Of a stretch of DNA of 64,000 bases, positions 50,521 to 62,088 are shown piece by piece; positions within the stretch are counted from its first letter, which is position 1, and the number at the start of each line of letters is the position of its first letter. This DNA is from Aptenodytes patagonicus. Its lineage: Eukaryota; Chordata; Aves; Sphenisciformes; Spheniscidae. Made by a program: the position numbers and the translations under genes. The stretch is from assembly GCF_965638725.1 (NCBI RefSeq), contig NC_134957.1, positions 17,384,101-17,448,100 on the forward strand. Direction: 5' to 3'. Under the pieces are notes generated by a model that saw only the letters and a program-made list of their open reading frames with translations, was not told the DNA's origin and did no database searches.

Positions 50521-51097
50521 TAACCTGGGGATTCTCTCAACTGTCTTGTCCTACACAGACTTCTATGAGGAAATCCAGGTGTTCGTGAAAGATGTCTTTT
50601 CACCAATAGGGGAGAAACTGGGATGGGACCCCAAGCCTGGAGAGGGTCATCTAGATGCCCTTCTGAGAGACCTGGTCTTGGGCAAACTAGGAAAAGCTGG
50701 GCACAAGGCAACATTAGAAGCAGCCTGATGCTGATTTAAGGCCCATGTGGAAGGAAAACATACGCTGTCAGCTGATCTGAGGAGTCCTGTATATGTAACT
50801 ATTTTGAAGCATGGAGATAGTAGTACTTTAGACACTATGCTGAAGCTTCACAAGCAAGCAGACAGGCAGGAGAAGAAGAACCGAACTGAACAAGTTTTTG
50901 GAGCCATCTCTCAACCGGAACTGATTGGAAAAGTTCTCACCTTTGCACTTTCAGAAGAGGTACGTCCCCAGGACGTGGTATTTGTGGATGTGGAGTAGCT
51001 GGAGGCAGCAAACGGGAGGAAAGCTGCTTGGAAATTTGTAAGGGACAACTGGGAGGAACTTTATAATCGATACCAAGGTGGATTCTTAATATCCTGC
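50507..51097 (+). pseudogene. NPEPPS: Processed NPEPPS (puromycin-sensitive aminopeptidase) pseudogene fragment
   Basis: The three plus-strand frames together spell the C-terminal ERAP1-like helical region of NPEPPS without introns: SDLSCNLGILSTVLSYTDFY, KPGEGHLDALLRDLVLGKLG, HVEGKHTLSADLRSPVYV, LTFALSEEVRPQDVV and KAAWKFVRDNWEELYNRYQG. The parent gene is split into many exons, so this is an RNA-derived copy. It is broken: two in-frame TGA codons at about 50727-50735 replace Arg codons (where the family has ARRRF), and small indels near 50985-51017 shift the frame out and back. It starts after the catalytic domain and ends abruptly at GGFLIS, so it lacks the metallopeptidase active site and both gene ends. 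It cannot encode an enzyme. Confidence 0.9.
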
Positions 51098-51287
51098 CAA
51101 CTACACCAGATGTGTGAGGTGACACAGGCAGGACGCAGGAACAACCACAAAACCATGGATGAAATGCAAAGAGTAAATTTATTTTCGTTACCTCATGGAG
51201 TGGGGGATCCCCGAAGCAGCACCCGGGCAGAGGCACAGAAGCCGGAACACAGGCACCATGGGGCTCAGTCCTTCCATTATTTTTCCC
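51098..51287. other. Unidentified segment between NPEPPS copy and duplicated segment
   Basis: About 190 bases that match neither NPEPPS nor the local duplications. The composition (GAGGTGACACAGGCAGGACG ... AAATTTATTTTC ... GGGCAGAGGCACAG) gives a loose impression of an LTR, but I cannot name a family. If it proved to be retroviral, it would explain how the neighbouring retrocopy was mobilised. Confidence 0.4.
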
Positions 51288-51411
51288 ACAATAGACACAC
51301 TTTCAGTATCTCATATAAGCAAAGCAGATATACCTAAAGTACTTACTACAAAACTGAAAAAGTGAGTAGTCACTAGAATCCTTTCTGCCCACCGTGCATT
51401 AAGGTAAGAGC
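51288..51411 (+). repeat. Second copy of the 46.7-kb segment
   Basis: A direct copy of 46719-46842, about 92-93% identical by eye. It joins straight into a copy of the CpG-island edge with shared bases (GAGC) at the junction. Confidence 0.85.
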
Positions 51412-51456
51412 CCCAGGAGGTGCTGGCGGCTGTCCGGGCCACGGCTTCCCGCCCCA
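51408..51456 (+). repeat. Second copy of the CpG-island edge (50455-50503)
   Basis: Forty-nine bases starting GAGCCCCAGGAGG match 50455-50503 with a few differences. The two copies bracket the NPEPPS mosaic as long direct repeats. After this point the sequence continues into GC-moderate DNA ending in ATTAAAAAAAAAA at 51592-51602. Confidence 0.85.
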
Positions 51457-51602
51457 CAGCTTCCCACCCTGCTCTTCGTCCCTGAGGGCCCACACAGCAG
51501 AGGCCCGTGGCCGTCCTGCATGCCTGCCCTCGGATGGTGCCCACCTGCTGGCAGGTGTCTTCAGCCTGTGGTCATCATGTATGTGTTGTATTAAAAAAAA
51601 AA

Positions 51603-54600
51603 CAAAGAGAAAGAGTTACTTCCTCGGCAGTTGGCTCGCTTCGCGGTGCGAAGGCCTAGTTACTGGGGTATGCTGCAATACCATGTTTTTCTTTGTCCTG
51701 TAACAAAGGTAGCTCATCCAGCACTGCTTCTTCTGGGCGATATGTGTGTGAGGATTAATACCAGCTTTTCTCTGTTTTTAGTACTAGCTCATACGTGTTT
51801 AACCAGTGGGAACGCGGTGCCTGTGTCTCTTAGTACTGTGTGGCAGTCAGCTCCCTGCAGCGGAGCAGCTCCCAAGGGTGTCGGCACCTCATCAACAAGC
51901 TGTTGAAGTCCACACTTTCCAGCACTTGGTTGTTCTTACTTTAAGGTCCCCAAGGGAATTCAGTTTAGGGCAGTCATTCACTTAAATACTCTCTTAGTTT
52001 TCAGTGGTTTTTTGTCTCTCATGATCTTCCAAACACAACTGTAAAACATGGTACATTTTATATCCTTTCTCCCCCTTCTTAAAAACAGACACATTAATTT
52101 CTTCCTTTGTGGTAGTATGGTTGTAACTATGATGGTCGATGATTGTAGGACACACACAAGGCTAGGGCTGCAGGCAGAGGTGTGTACCAAGCACTTCTTT
52201 TCTCAGATGGTCTAATTGCTATGTATGCAATTACAACCTGAGAACAATTGTTACGGGTATATTTAGTGTGGGAGTCTATTTCTGTTACAACTTTGTGTGC
52301 CAAAAAGCATGTCTGCGTTTTCTCACTATACAAGTTGATACGATAAAGATACTACCTTTACCTGCAAATGTTTCTTGGGTCTAGTTGCCTTCTTCACAGT
52401 TGTTGGTTCTCCTTGCATTAGGAAGGTTTTCTAGGAGTCTATTATACACTGACATTTGTTTGTGTTTATCTTAAAAGATAAAATTGTGTTTTGATGGTAC
52501 AAAAAGTTACAATCAAAGATACTGTCTTTAAGTTACGTGATTTTTTCCTTTCTACGTATATTTTTCCAAACCCAAACAGGCAAACTGGAATTTGAGATCA
52601 GTTTGCAGCTGCAGGGTCATTATATTCATCTACTCCATACCTGCTGCTTTTCCAAAGATGCAATAAGTTGAGAAACTTTAATATTTTAACTTGTAAATAA
52701 AAAATTTAATGTAGCCATACAAAGCTGTTTCTTTCAAGATCCGAGACTGGGGTACAGAAATAAGAGATAAGAAGATATACACCTACTAATTTAGGAGACG
52801 ATGCTGTTAATATTTTGTTTTTCCTATTATAAGGGGGGTTATACAAAAAGTGCGTTTCCATTTTTGAATTTCATTGGCAATTATTTTGTAATAATGAAAT
52901 TACAAACAATGAATAGAGTTTAAATTTTCTTTTATATTGAGCTCTGTTAAACTCTGCCACAAATATCTATGATTTTCTTGTTGCCAGTGCAGTAGTTTTG
53001 AGGCTGTTGGTTTCATTTTCTTAGATTGGTGTAAGAATGCTGTCTTCCTTTTTAAGCACAATGCATTCCAACCCAACATTGTCACATCTTAGCACCTCTG
53101 CTACCAGAGGTACTAACCCATACAAATAAGTAAAAAACTCATACTGTGCCTCCTGGCTGCAGAAAAAAAATAGTTTCTTACTTGTAATTAAGCAAATTAT
53201 ATGTAAATACAATCTATTTTATATTCTGTATTTCAGGGAGCAAACTACTGGAAACTCTGGTCTTTTGCAATTGCGGAATATCCTGCCTACTAGGATCGCA
53301 CACGTTGCTGGAGCAGTATGGTGAGTTACTCTGTGAATGAACAGTAAGTTGTATTTCCTCTGGCAAAGGAGACAGGGAAAACTGATGTTAAGGAAATCAC
53401 TCTGGTAACGTTCTCATGTTGAGAAGAAGTGCTATGTCATATTAATTAAAAGTGCCACATCCAAAACTGATAAAAAGATAAGCCACTTTTACACAGTGCC
53501 TGAAGGAACTGATTCACTTTTACACAGTGAATAATAAAACTGTGGAAATCATTGCTACAAAAAATAGGGGAGACTGAGCACCTTGCTTCAGAAGTGGATT
53601 TGATGTTTCTAGAGGCAACAAGAAAATATGGAGTTGTTTTGCAGATACAGTTTTGAGCCAGTATTAGCTATCTTGTTTTATGCAAAAGATATAATGTCTG
53701 AGACATTAGAAAGAGATCTTGAGTGGCATAATTATCCCACATCTCCCTCTTGCAGAATAGTTACACTTTTCTCTGCAACCTGCAGTTTTCTAGGCTTTAT
53801 CCCATCTGTTACCTACCTAGACTGTGCAGACCCCAGATTTGCTCTACTCTCACAAAAACTTTCTTCTAAAAACTGGACGGCAAGGAAAGGTGAAACCCTG
53901 CCTGCACAAGTCATGTGATGTCTTTGAAAATCAGTTTAGGCAAAACTGGTGCAAAGGACTGTGTAGAGCCAGCTCTTTTGTTTATTCTGGGTTTATTCTC
54001 ATTTAGCTAAAGTGGATTTGAAATAATCAACTTTAATGCACAGGAGCGTTCACACGGAGATTGCAACATCATAACCTTCTACATTTCAAATGGGTTTGAT
54101 TTAAAGCCTGGCAACCAGTGCACGTAGACAAGCTTTCTCTGGGAGCTTCAGGAATAGGCTGGGGAGGAAGATGGTTGGAAGAAGCTTTGGGCATGAAGCA
54201 TGTTTAAGTACGTGCAAGTAAGAATCTTGGCTATGGTTCTGCTTGTGGTTTGGTAACATCAGTCCAGGAATTACGTCTGGATGTTACATACTGCTCAAGT
54301 AATTTAAAAGCTAAGATAACTTTCCATATTGAGACTATGTATCTCCCTACCTTTAGGTTGTGCAGTCTGCAGGAAAAATCAAACCTCTGTCTTGTATTTA
54401 ATTTTGAAATAGAACACCGAGAGCTGTTCCAAGGGACAGTAGGAAGCTTGCATAGTTTTGTTTCATAAATAACAATGATACAACCTTGCTTATTGCAGAT
54501 GGCTTGCATTGCAGGTTTGACTCATGAAACTGATTTGTGGACTGCTGAAATATTCTTTCCCTAGATACTGATGTGATCAGTTACTGAGTGAGAAGCAGCT

Positions 54601-56429
54601 CACCTACACAACCACTTTCTAGGCAGAAACAACTGAACGATGGGTTGAATACTGCCATCCACTGGCTGGCTGCACAGAAAACTTGTTACACTTAAATTTC
54701 TTTAAGGCAATATTAAAAAGTACCTGGTGGTGATTTGTTTTGGTTTTTAACATGTTTACCTTCCCTCTCAGGACTTTCTAATCAGCCTGTATGATGATGG
54801 GTTTAATCTACAACAAGGTTACCTCAGAAATACTTTGTATTTAAGTGGGTGATTTTGCTTAGAGGCTATTTAAAAAAAAAAAAAGGAAGAAGTTCTTAGT
54901 CCAACAGGTAAGTTTTGGCTGTAAAGGAGAATTAGTTTTCCAGAACATAAGCTGTCCAGCCAGAGGAAATACAATAATTTATACAGAAAGTCCAGAATCC
55001 ACAATCCTTCTTAATATAATCCTGTTTTATAACATTTCTGAGCTGTGCTTAGAATGCGTATCAATGGCATTAATTCTAGCATGAACTTTTTGTTATAAAC
55101 ACAGATTGAAGAAGTTTCTTGGTTGCTTCCTTTTTCTAAAGTCTGCTTTACAACTGACAAAGCCAGCTGGCACTGTGAATTGCTCTTAGTACAGAAAGGC
55201 AGGCTTGCGATTAAGTCACAGGAGTGGGAGTGCGAGGTTCTATTTCTGGCTCAGACGCAGACGTCCTGGGTTATCATAGGCAAATCTGCTAATTTTCACT
55301 ATCAGTCATATGGACAACCCAACTGCTTGCTGGAGTGGCTTCTCCTCCCCCCACCGGTGAAGGAATGGACTGACAGTATGTTGTGCTCGAGGAGTCTCCA
55401 GCAAATGTCCTGGAAAGCAGTGGCAACTGAACACCTCAGAGCAGCACTAAATTTAGAGCTTTTCTAACTCATATGCGGGGATGGCACGGGCAGAAAGGTG
55501 GGTTCTTTGACAGCTTTGTTCATTCTCCCTCCCTGATCTCAGAAGTTTCCCGTGAGACTTTAAACATATTCTTGTTAGGTACTGACATACCTGAGGAAGA
55601 CAGTGTCAGAGTAGAATGGAATTTAATTTAGGAAATGACAGCAAGCTCCAACACCACCTTTACTAATAAAACCAGCGTGTGACAGATGTCAGTGTTGTGC
55701 CTGATTCTGATGTTAGCCACAACTGTATATTATCCTGAAGCAACTCATTGATAGTGACCAAACTATTTGCAGAGTTCAAAAAAAAAAAAAAACCAACACC
55801 AAAACCAATCCAGAAGTTGATGTTTTCACTGCAAGGGTGTCTGAGGCAAATTTCAAAGATGGCATGATTGATTAAAAGGTGTATAGTAATGCAAGATGAT
55901 GTAAATGTAGGAATGATTAAAGAATTAACTAGTAGCTACTTTCAAGTCAGTGTACGTTGTTCTTTATTAACTGCAATTATGCAAGACAAAGTATAAAGAA
56001 ATACACAGTGATCTTCTAGGAAATAAGTTATGTTCAGAATAGTTCTTAGAAAGGACTTGACTGCATAAAATGTATGTTCAATGAAATTCAGTCTTCAACT
56101 GTAATAAAAATGTAGCTTTGTATGAATAACAAAAGAGACAAAAGAAAATCAGTTCCTTCAGAGGATTCACTTGCTCTGGTTGTTTTTGCAGTGATAGCTT
56201 GTGAGATACAGAAAACTAAGTAGGACATAAACAATGTAAACTTGATTGGGCAGGCAGAAATGGTGAAGAGAAGGTGCAATTTAAAGTATTCATTTTTAGT
56301 AATCTTAGATCCTGCTAGTGACATCCATTTTTTAATTTTTTTTTTTTAATGACTGTTTTTAATTTGGCAGGTCCCTTTACACAGGAGAAAAAATAACAAT
56401 AGACTAACTCACCCCAACCACCATCTTCA
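51603..56429. other. Intergenic region, no recognisable gene
   Basis: AT-rich sequence with short chance frames and poly(A) tracts near 54.87 and 55.78 kb. One exon-like block with good splice borders (53237-53320: TTTCAG before, GTGAGT after) has no open reading frame of note; it could belong to a non-coding transcript but is unsupported otherwise. Confidence 0.5.
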
Positions 56430-57195
56430 TAGAATCACAGAATACCAGGTTGGAAGGGACCTCAAGGATCATCTGGTCCAACCTTCCTTGGCAAAAGCAC
56501 AGTCTAGACAAGATGGCCCAGCACCCCGTCCAGCCGAATCTTAAAAGCGTCCCGTGTTGGGGAATCTGCCACTTCCCCAGGGAGATTATTCCAATGGCTG
56601 ATTGTTCTCACTGTGAAAAATTTTCCCTTTGCATCCACTCGGAATCTCCCCAGGAGTAACTTGTACCCATTACCCCTCATCTTTTCTGCATGACTCCTTG
56701 AAAAAAGGGAGTCTCCACCTTCCATGTAGCCACCCTTTAAATACTGGAACATGGTGATAAGGTCTCCCCTAAGCCTTCTTTTCTCAAGGCTGAGCAAACC
56801 CAGTTCTCTCAGCCTTTCCTCATATGGCAGGCTTCCCAGTCCTTTGATCATCTTTGTGGCCCTTCTCCGGACCCTCTCCAGCCTGTCCACATCTTTTTTG
56901 CATAGCAGGGACCAAAACTGAACACAGTATTCCAGGTGTGGCCTGATAAGCGCTGAGTAGAGTGGGATAATGACTTCTTTATCTCTGCTGGTGATGCCCT
57001 TGTTGATGCAGCTTGGCATCCTGTTGGCTTTCTTTGCTGCAGCAGCACGCTGTTCACTCATATCAAGCTGCTTGTCCACCAGGACCCCCAGATCCCTTTC
57101 CACAGAGCTGCTCCTCAGCCGGGTAGGTCCCAGCCTGTGCTGCACTCCTGGATTATGTTTTCCAGGTGCAAGACCTTACACTTGTCTTTGCTGAA
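56430..57195 (-). mobile_element. CR1 LINE, 5'-truncated, with intact ORF2 C-terminus
   Basis: The plus strand starts with the inverted CR1 tail 'tcatagaatcacagaata', then 'gttggaagggacctcaagg', and continues into antisense ORF2. The minus-strand frame 57145-56504 is open for 213 codons and contains the hallmark ORF2 C-terminal strings LIRPHLEYCVQFW, RRRATKMIKGLGSLPYEER, LRGDLITMFQYLKGG and FFTVRTISHWNNLP. The element is cut off upstream near 57195, before the reverse-transcriptase palm, as is usual for target-primed insertions. An unbroken frame down to the tail suggests a younger insertion than the other two CR1 pieces. Without the RT core it is immobile. Confidence 0.9.
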
Positions 57196-58240
57196 CTTCG
57201 TTGAAGTTCTCCATGGATTGGATTGTGCTGTGGAGGGCCGAGGTCATCTGCTCATTCATTTTATCAGCCAGAACAAGTATGTAAAAACTTGACCAAAAAT
57301 GAGTAATGGAAATGGGAAGACTGGATGGAAAAAAACTGTGCTCAGGAAGAATCTTAAGCTGAGGTTTGTCCTGTGCAGACGAGCACGAAAGGCAAACCCC
57401 TGGAAGAAATATCACCCTTTTATGGTTAGAAGTCTTCTGTTTCCAAGCAGTATTAATATATAGCATGTTTATACCCATTTATTCTTGTTTTTAATTTTTC
57501 CTTTAAATAGTTTTTTCCCCTCCCAGGTGATTAAACACTTTCCCACCAAGGAAATACAACACCATAAATAGTTGAGTTCCTGGCAACTAGAGAGATGTCT
57601 TTTAGCTCTTTTATTGATTTGGGAATTCTCTGTTGGATCGACAGCAGAGCATTCTTGCCAAAGGTGGGCTAAGGGGCATCTTCTTAATACTGTTTAGTTG
57701 GATGCACTGTAAAAAGGTACTGAATGTAGACTAATTAAGGTTTCAGTTTGGGTTTTTTGTTTGTTGGTTTGGTTTTTTTAATTACAAGAAACAGAGCAGA
57801 CATCCTGTTTTGGAGCAAATCACTGCTACTGCCTTCTTACTGGCTGTATCTCCTCGCTCCATAGATCCTGGTCACTACCTGTATCTCCTTTCCACTTTCT
57901 TCTCTCCCCTCCCCATGCCTTTTTCCCCTTTTCTCTGGTAGCACATCAACAAAGCCTGAACTAATTGACCTCATAAATCTTATTAATGATGTTCACTTGG
58001 TTCCTCACTTTCAGCGTCAACGCACCGGGCTTCAGAAGCAGAACTCACTGTTCAGGCAGCAGTATTTTTGGCTAATAGTGCAGGAAGTAAACAGAAACCA
58101 ATGGACGCTTTTGATCTCTGTGGAAATATGTTTAATTTTAAAGACAAAGGGAAGTATCCTGAATGCACCTAGGTCACTGTTGTGAGGGCTTTTTCTTTAA
58201 TGCTACATAAATGGAAATAACGTGATACTACGTGAATTTA
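57196..58240. other. Intergenic region upstream of SLC25A43
   Basis: I see no recognisable gene. It contains a T/G-rich stretch near 57.74-57.78 kb and AT-rich sequence up to the CpG island. Confidence 0.6.
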
Positions 58241-58670
58241 AATACAAGCAGGAGCAGCGAGCACTCCGGGTTCCCCGCCGTTCTGGCTGCCTTCGCAGAG
58301 GCCCGTCCGGGACCCAGGCTCGCTGGCCTGCGGCAGTTTGCAGAGGGTACCGATGCCGGCAGGCTATCGGCGCAAACCAACCCGACGCACCTAACGCACC
58401 TGGGCCGCAGCGCGGAGAGCACGCAGCCCCTTTCGGGAGCGCCGTGCGCTGAGGAAGCCATGCAGGGCGGCCCTGGGACCCAGCGGGCCGCTCCGCCCGG
58501 CCCCGGGTTTTCCCTTCCGCCTTGAGACAGCGCAGCCGGGGCGGGAGCGGGGGCGCCGGGGCCGCGCCGCCCCGGGCAGGGCGGGCGGAGCCCGCGTCAC
58601 AGCGCCCTCCGGCGACCGAGGCTGGCGGCGCCGCCCCCCCGCGCCGCCCGCGCCGCGCCCCGCCGGGCCG

Positions 58671-58690
58671 AGCCGAGCCGAGCCGAGCCG
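58671..58690 (+). repeat. (AGCCG)4 pentanucleotide repeat
   Basis: Four perfect tandem copies in the presumed SLC25A43 5' UTR or core promoter. Confidence 0.9.
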
Positions 58691-58770
58691 GGCCCGGCCG
58701 GGCGCGCCGCTGCGAGCGCCCGCGGTGCCCCTGCGCCGAGCCGCTCCGGCGGCCGGGGCCGCGCGGGGCC

Positions 58771-59042
58771 ATGGCCACCTGGCGGCGGGACGGCCGGGTG
58801 ACCGCCCTGCAGCGGCTGGGCTGCGCCGGGCTGGCGGGCGCGCTGAGCCTCAGCCTGACGGCGCCGCTGGAGCTGCTGACGGTGCTGGCGCAGGTGGGCA
58901 CCTGGCACTGCCGGCGGGGGCTGCGCGGCGCCGGGCAAAGCCTGTGCCGCGCCGAGGGCGTGCGGGCCCTCTGGAAGGGGAACCTCACCGCCTGCCTGCG
59001 CCTCTTCCCCTACAGCGCGCTGCAGCTCGCCGCCTCCCGCCG
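58771..59042 (+). CDS. SLC25A43: SLC25A43 exon 1: mitochondrial carrier family member
   Basis: SLC25A43 is an orphan member of the mitochondrial carrier family, which moves metabolites across the inner membrane with six transmembrane helices in three repeats. The ATG in 'ggggccATGG' has a strong Kozak context. The exon starts MATWRRDGRVTALQRL and encodes the first helix pair: CAGLAGALSLSLTAPLELLT is the first signature helix, and RALWKGNLTACLRLFPYSAL leads to the second. The start matches human SLC25A43 (MATWRRDGRLTGG, from memory). The repeat-1 signature reads PLELLT, lacking the usual basic residue at the end of PX[DE]XX[KR]; human reads PLELAT, so this is a family trait. The donor CG|GTAAGC is at 59042, phase 2. 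Confidence 0.93.
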
Positions 59043-62000
59043 GTAAGCGAGCGGCTCCGGCCCCGGCCGGGACGGGGCTCCGCTGGGACGGCTGCGCTCT
59101 CGCTCCGGCCTTTCGCGTCTATACAGAAGAGGAGGGGGTGGAAGGCGGAGAGCTTAGTCCGTAGGGGCACTTTAATGTCTCTGTCTCAGCTGGCTGGCTG
59201 GTTGTGTGTCCCCTCTTCCCAAAGACATGTATCCTGGCTAATAACTTCATTTATTTAGTTCATTCAGCGTGTAGCAACTCTTAGGGCCTGGTGATATGCC
59301 AGCAACTGCTTGTAAAGTCAGAGGTGTGCTTCAAATGGTGAAGGGTTGATCGTCTGTTAAATCTCTTCTGCTCAGCCAGATTCCTTTAGAAATGAAGTTA
59401 CAGTGCTACCTACAAATGTGACTGTGACGTCTGTTCTTTGCAACCAATTTATTTTATTCATTTATACACTTTTAAGTATTTATATTGTCTGTATCAATGA
59501 AAGTAAGAACAAAATCATTATTCAAATCTTTTACCCTATTATGCAGCGGTTTTTATGCAAATTTGATCAGTTTTGAAGTCGATATGTGACATTTGTTTTA
59601 AGATCTTGTTTTCGATAATACAGACAGTAAATTCAGGTAAGCACTGGAAGGACTGCAGCAGGATCAACATGCAGCGGTGCTGACTGAGCTCTGCCCTCTG
59701 CTCTTCCCTAGGATTCCCTTTTGCTGCCAGTATCTTCTAGCCTTTGAAAGGAGTGCGTGACTGTTGGCACGCACCAGCATGTTTTGCCTCTTTGGGGGTT
59801 GGGTTTCCTTCTTTCTTCTTTTCATTAAGGTCAGCTGTGTGTATGGTATGCACTTGACATTTCCGCCCAGCTGGGTGATGGGTTGTTCCAGTTCATGGGC
59901 CGTGCTGGGTGGGGAGAAGCATGGGCTCAGCCGGCGCTGGCCAATCCGGCCTGCTGCGGCTCTCGCCCGGGCTGACGCTGTGCAGCCTGCTGGGGTTTGT
60001 CACTCATCTGGCTGAGCAAGAGTCATCCTCCCGGCTCTGCCTGCGCCTTCCGGGAAATGGTAGATGGAGCGACCCTGGAACTGGGCAGCTTCATTGTGTC
60101 CTTCTGCTTGTAATGCACACGGTGGTCAAACGAGGGGAGGGATACTGGCAGTGGGAAGGCAGAAACAGTGATTTAAATGTAATTTAAGGTTCCCAGAAGA
60201 GCCAGCGTGTTGCACCAGTATAAACAAGTTGATTTTGAGCAAAATAACTAACTGCATTGTTTGTTCAGCTTGAAACAGTATATTCCCTTTGCAAGGCTAT
60301 AGTTTGTCTTTAGTTTGCACAGGGTGTTCTTTTGAATTACAAGTGGAAGTAGGCTACCAGGAAATTAAACAAAAGCTGCCTACACATATTTCTTGATACA
60401 TTATTTGGGGATTTTTTAAATGTATTTTCTAGTGGGAGAATGGTGTATATAAAGGCAAGAAACACAAAAAGAGCATTGTTACACAGTGACTTAAGTAAAT
60501 AGTAATGCCAATTGCAGGAGGACCTGGGCTGAGCGCAGCAGCCCCGGGAATGGCAGTGCGGGGGGAGCTGGCTGGGGAAGGGGGGGTTTAGCTGACTCTG
60601 CACTCCGCCTGCGGTTACTGTGCACAGTCTCTGTCTTTCTGTGGCAGTTTTAAATGTTATCTGGGTAGTGCCTAGAGACACCCCACCACCCTCCCCACGC
60701 ATTTGTGTACACACAGGAAAATCAGGCTGTGTTGCTTTAGGGACTGTACAAGACACATAGGAAAAAAAGTTTATGCCCTTTCGATTCTGCTTGGCTAGTC
60801 TTTCTGGTCTGGGCTCTCTCCAGGGGACGAGACAAGTAGATGCAGGGATCTGTCATGCAGTAGAAAATGCACGGTCATGTGAAAAAACATCAACTGAGCA
60901 AGCAGTGACTTGTAAATCTTTACAAATTATTTTGTTCTGGATATGGTAACACCGTGTAGTTTAAATGTAAATCTGCTGTTTTTAGGCAGTTTAGTTAATG
61001 CTTCCAAAACAGAATAATAAGTTTCTTTACTTCCAGCTAAGATTCTCCTCTCAAGCCTTTTTACTTGCTTCTTGCTGCCTCCATGACACTTCTCCCTGAT
61101 GCAGGAGTGCCCTGCGTACATAGAAAAGTCCTTCTGTGCATCACAAATGCATGAGCTGTAGGTTAGCCTTTAAAACTCTGTGCTTCAATTTCAAAATTTC
61201 AAATTTAGACTTAACCTCCTGAGCATAATAGTGCCCAGACATAAGTCTTCTCTAGAGAAGTACTCCTGTGGACCTTTCTGTCCCAACATAAGCAACAGAG
61301 GAAGTTTCAGTTCTCAGAAGGCCTGTGGTGACATTATCTATGTATTTCTTCTTACATGATAACTTTGACTGGGGGGTTGGACCAATGTCTCTAACTGATG
61401 ATCAGAGAATTTCTTGCAGGCATGTTTTAAGTCATGGTAATTTCCATCCTGTAGATGGAAGTGTAAATGAGGCTTCTGTGGTCAAAAATTACTTTAAAAG
61501 TCTCTTGCAAAGCAAACAAGTAAATCATTTGAACCATTAGTCTCCGTATCTTTGAAGATTTTTTCATTGTTGAATTGGTGCTCTGGACTTCCAGCACAGT
61601 ACCACAACTTGAGCTATGTGAGCTTAGGCTGTGCTGGGAACTGTGGTGCAGGTAGAGCTATGCAAGCTGCCTCTAAAAAAGCTCTTTCAGGTACTGGAAG
61701 TATTTTAGCTCAGTAACACTAAAATCAAAGCAAATTGCATTTGCAGTTACATATTCCAGTCCCTGACTTAGCTGTTAACTATAACTTTTGCATTTCTGCA
61801 CTTCTGTGCAGTGTGGATTTACCCAAAATCTCTTTGGGCTCTTAGGCATGTTTTTTTGACTCTGCTCATGTTTGCCCATTCACATGTTCTGTTTCACAGA
61901 GGTTCTGATGCTTGTGTGGTGCTATATATAGTAAGGTCTTGGATGAAATACACGTTAAAGTTTCAACTCCTGCTGCTGAAGGGGCTTCTGGGCAGAAGAA

Positions 62001-62088
62001 CAATTACATCAAGAATAATTTGCCTTAGTTTTTCATGTGTTTTGTTCAGACTGTCATTCATAGTACCTCTTTTATGTATTTACTCTAG
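59043..62088 (+). other. SLC25A43: SLC25A43 intron 1
   Basis: A GT-AG intron (GTAAGC ... GTATTTACTCTAG) of about 3.0 kb. The first bases are still CpG island; the rest is ordinary AT-rich DNA with no recognisable gene. Confidence 0.85.

Larger units (their letters stand above)
58240..59110 (+). promoter_or_regulatory. SLC25A43: CpG island and promoter of SLC25A43
   Basis: A CpG island encloses the SLC25A43 start codon. A tandem AGCCG pentamer (four copies, 58671-58690) lies about 80 bases upstream of the ATG, probably in the 5' UTR. Long frames on either strand across the island are compositional. Confidence 0.8.

Noticed and set aside
51311-51544. 77-codon minus-strand frame across the duplicated segments
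   Set aside because: It spans the junction of two copied pieces and cannot be an ancestral coding frame; no family resemblance.
55123-55467. 114-codon plus-strand frame
   Set aside because: Composition rich in Cys, Trp and Leu with no domain; no supporting splice sites or start context.
58203-59258. 261-codon minus-strand frame and alternative plus-strand frames
   Set aside because: They overlap the real SLC25A43 exon 1 and its island in other frames and lack any recognisable domain.
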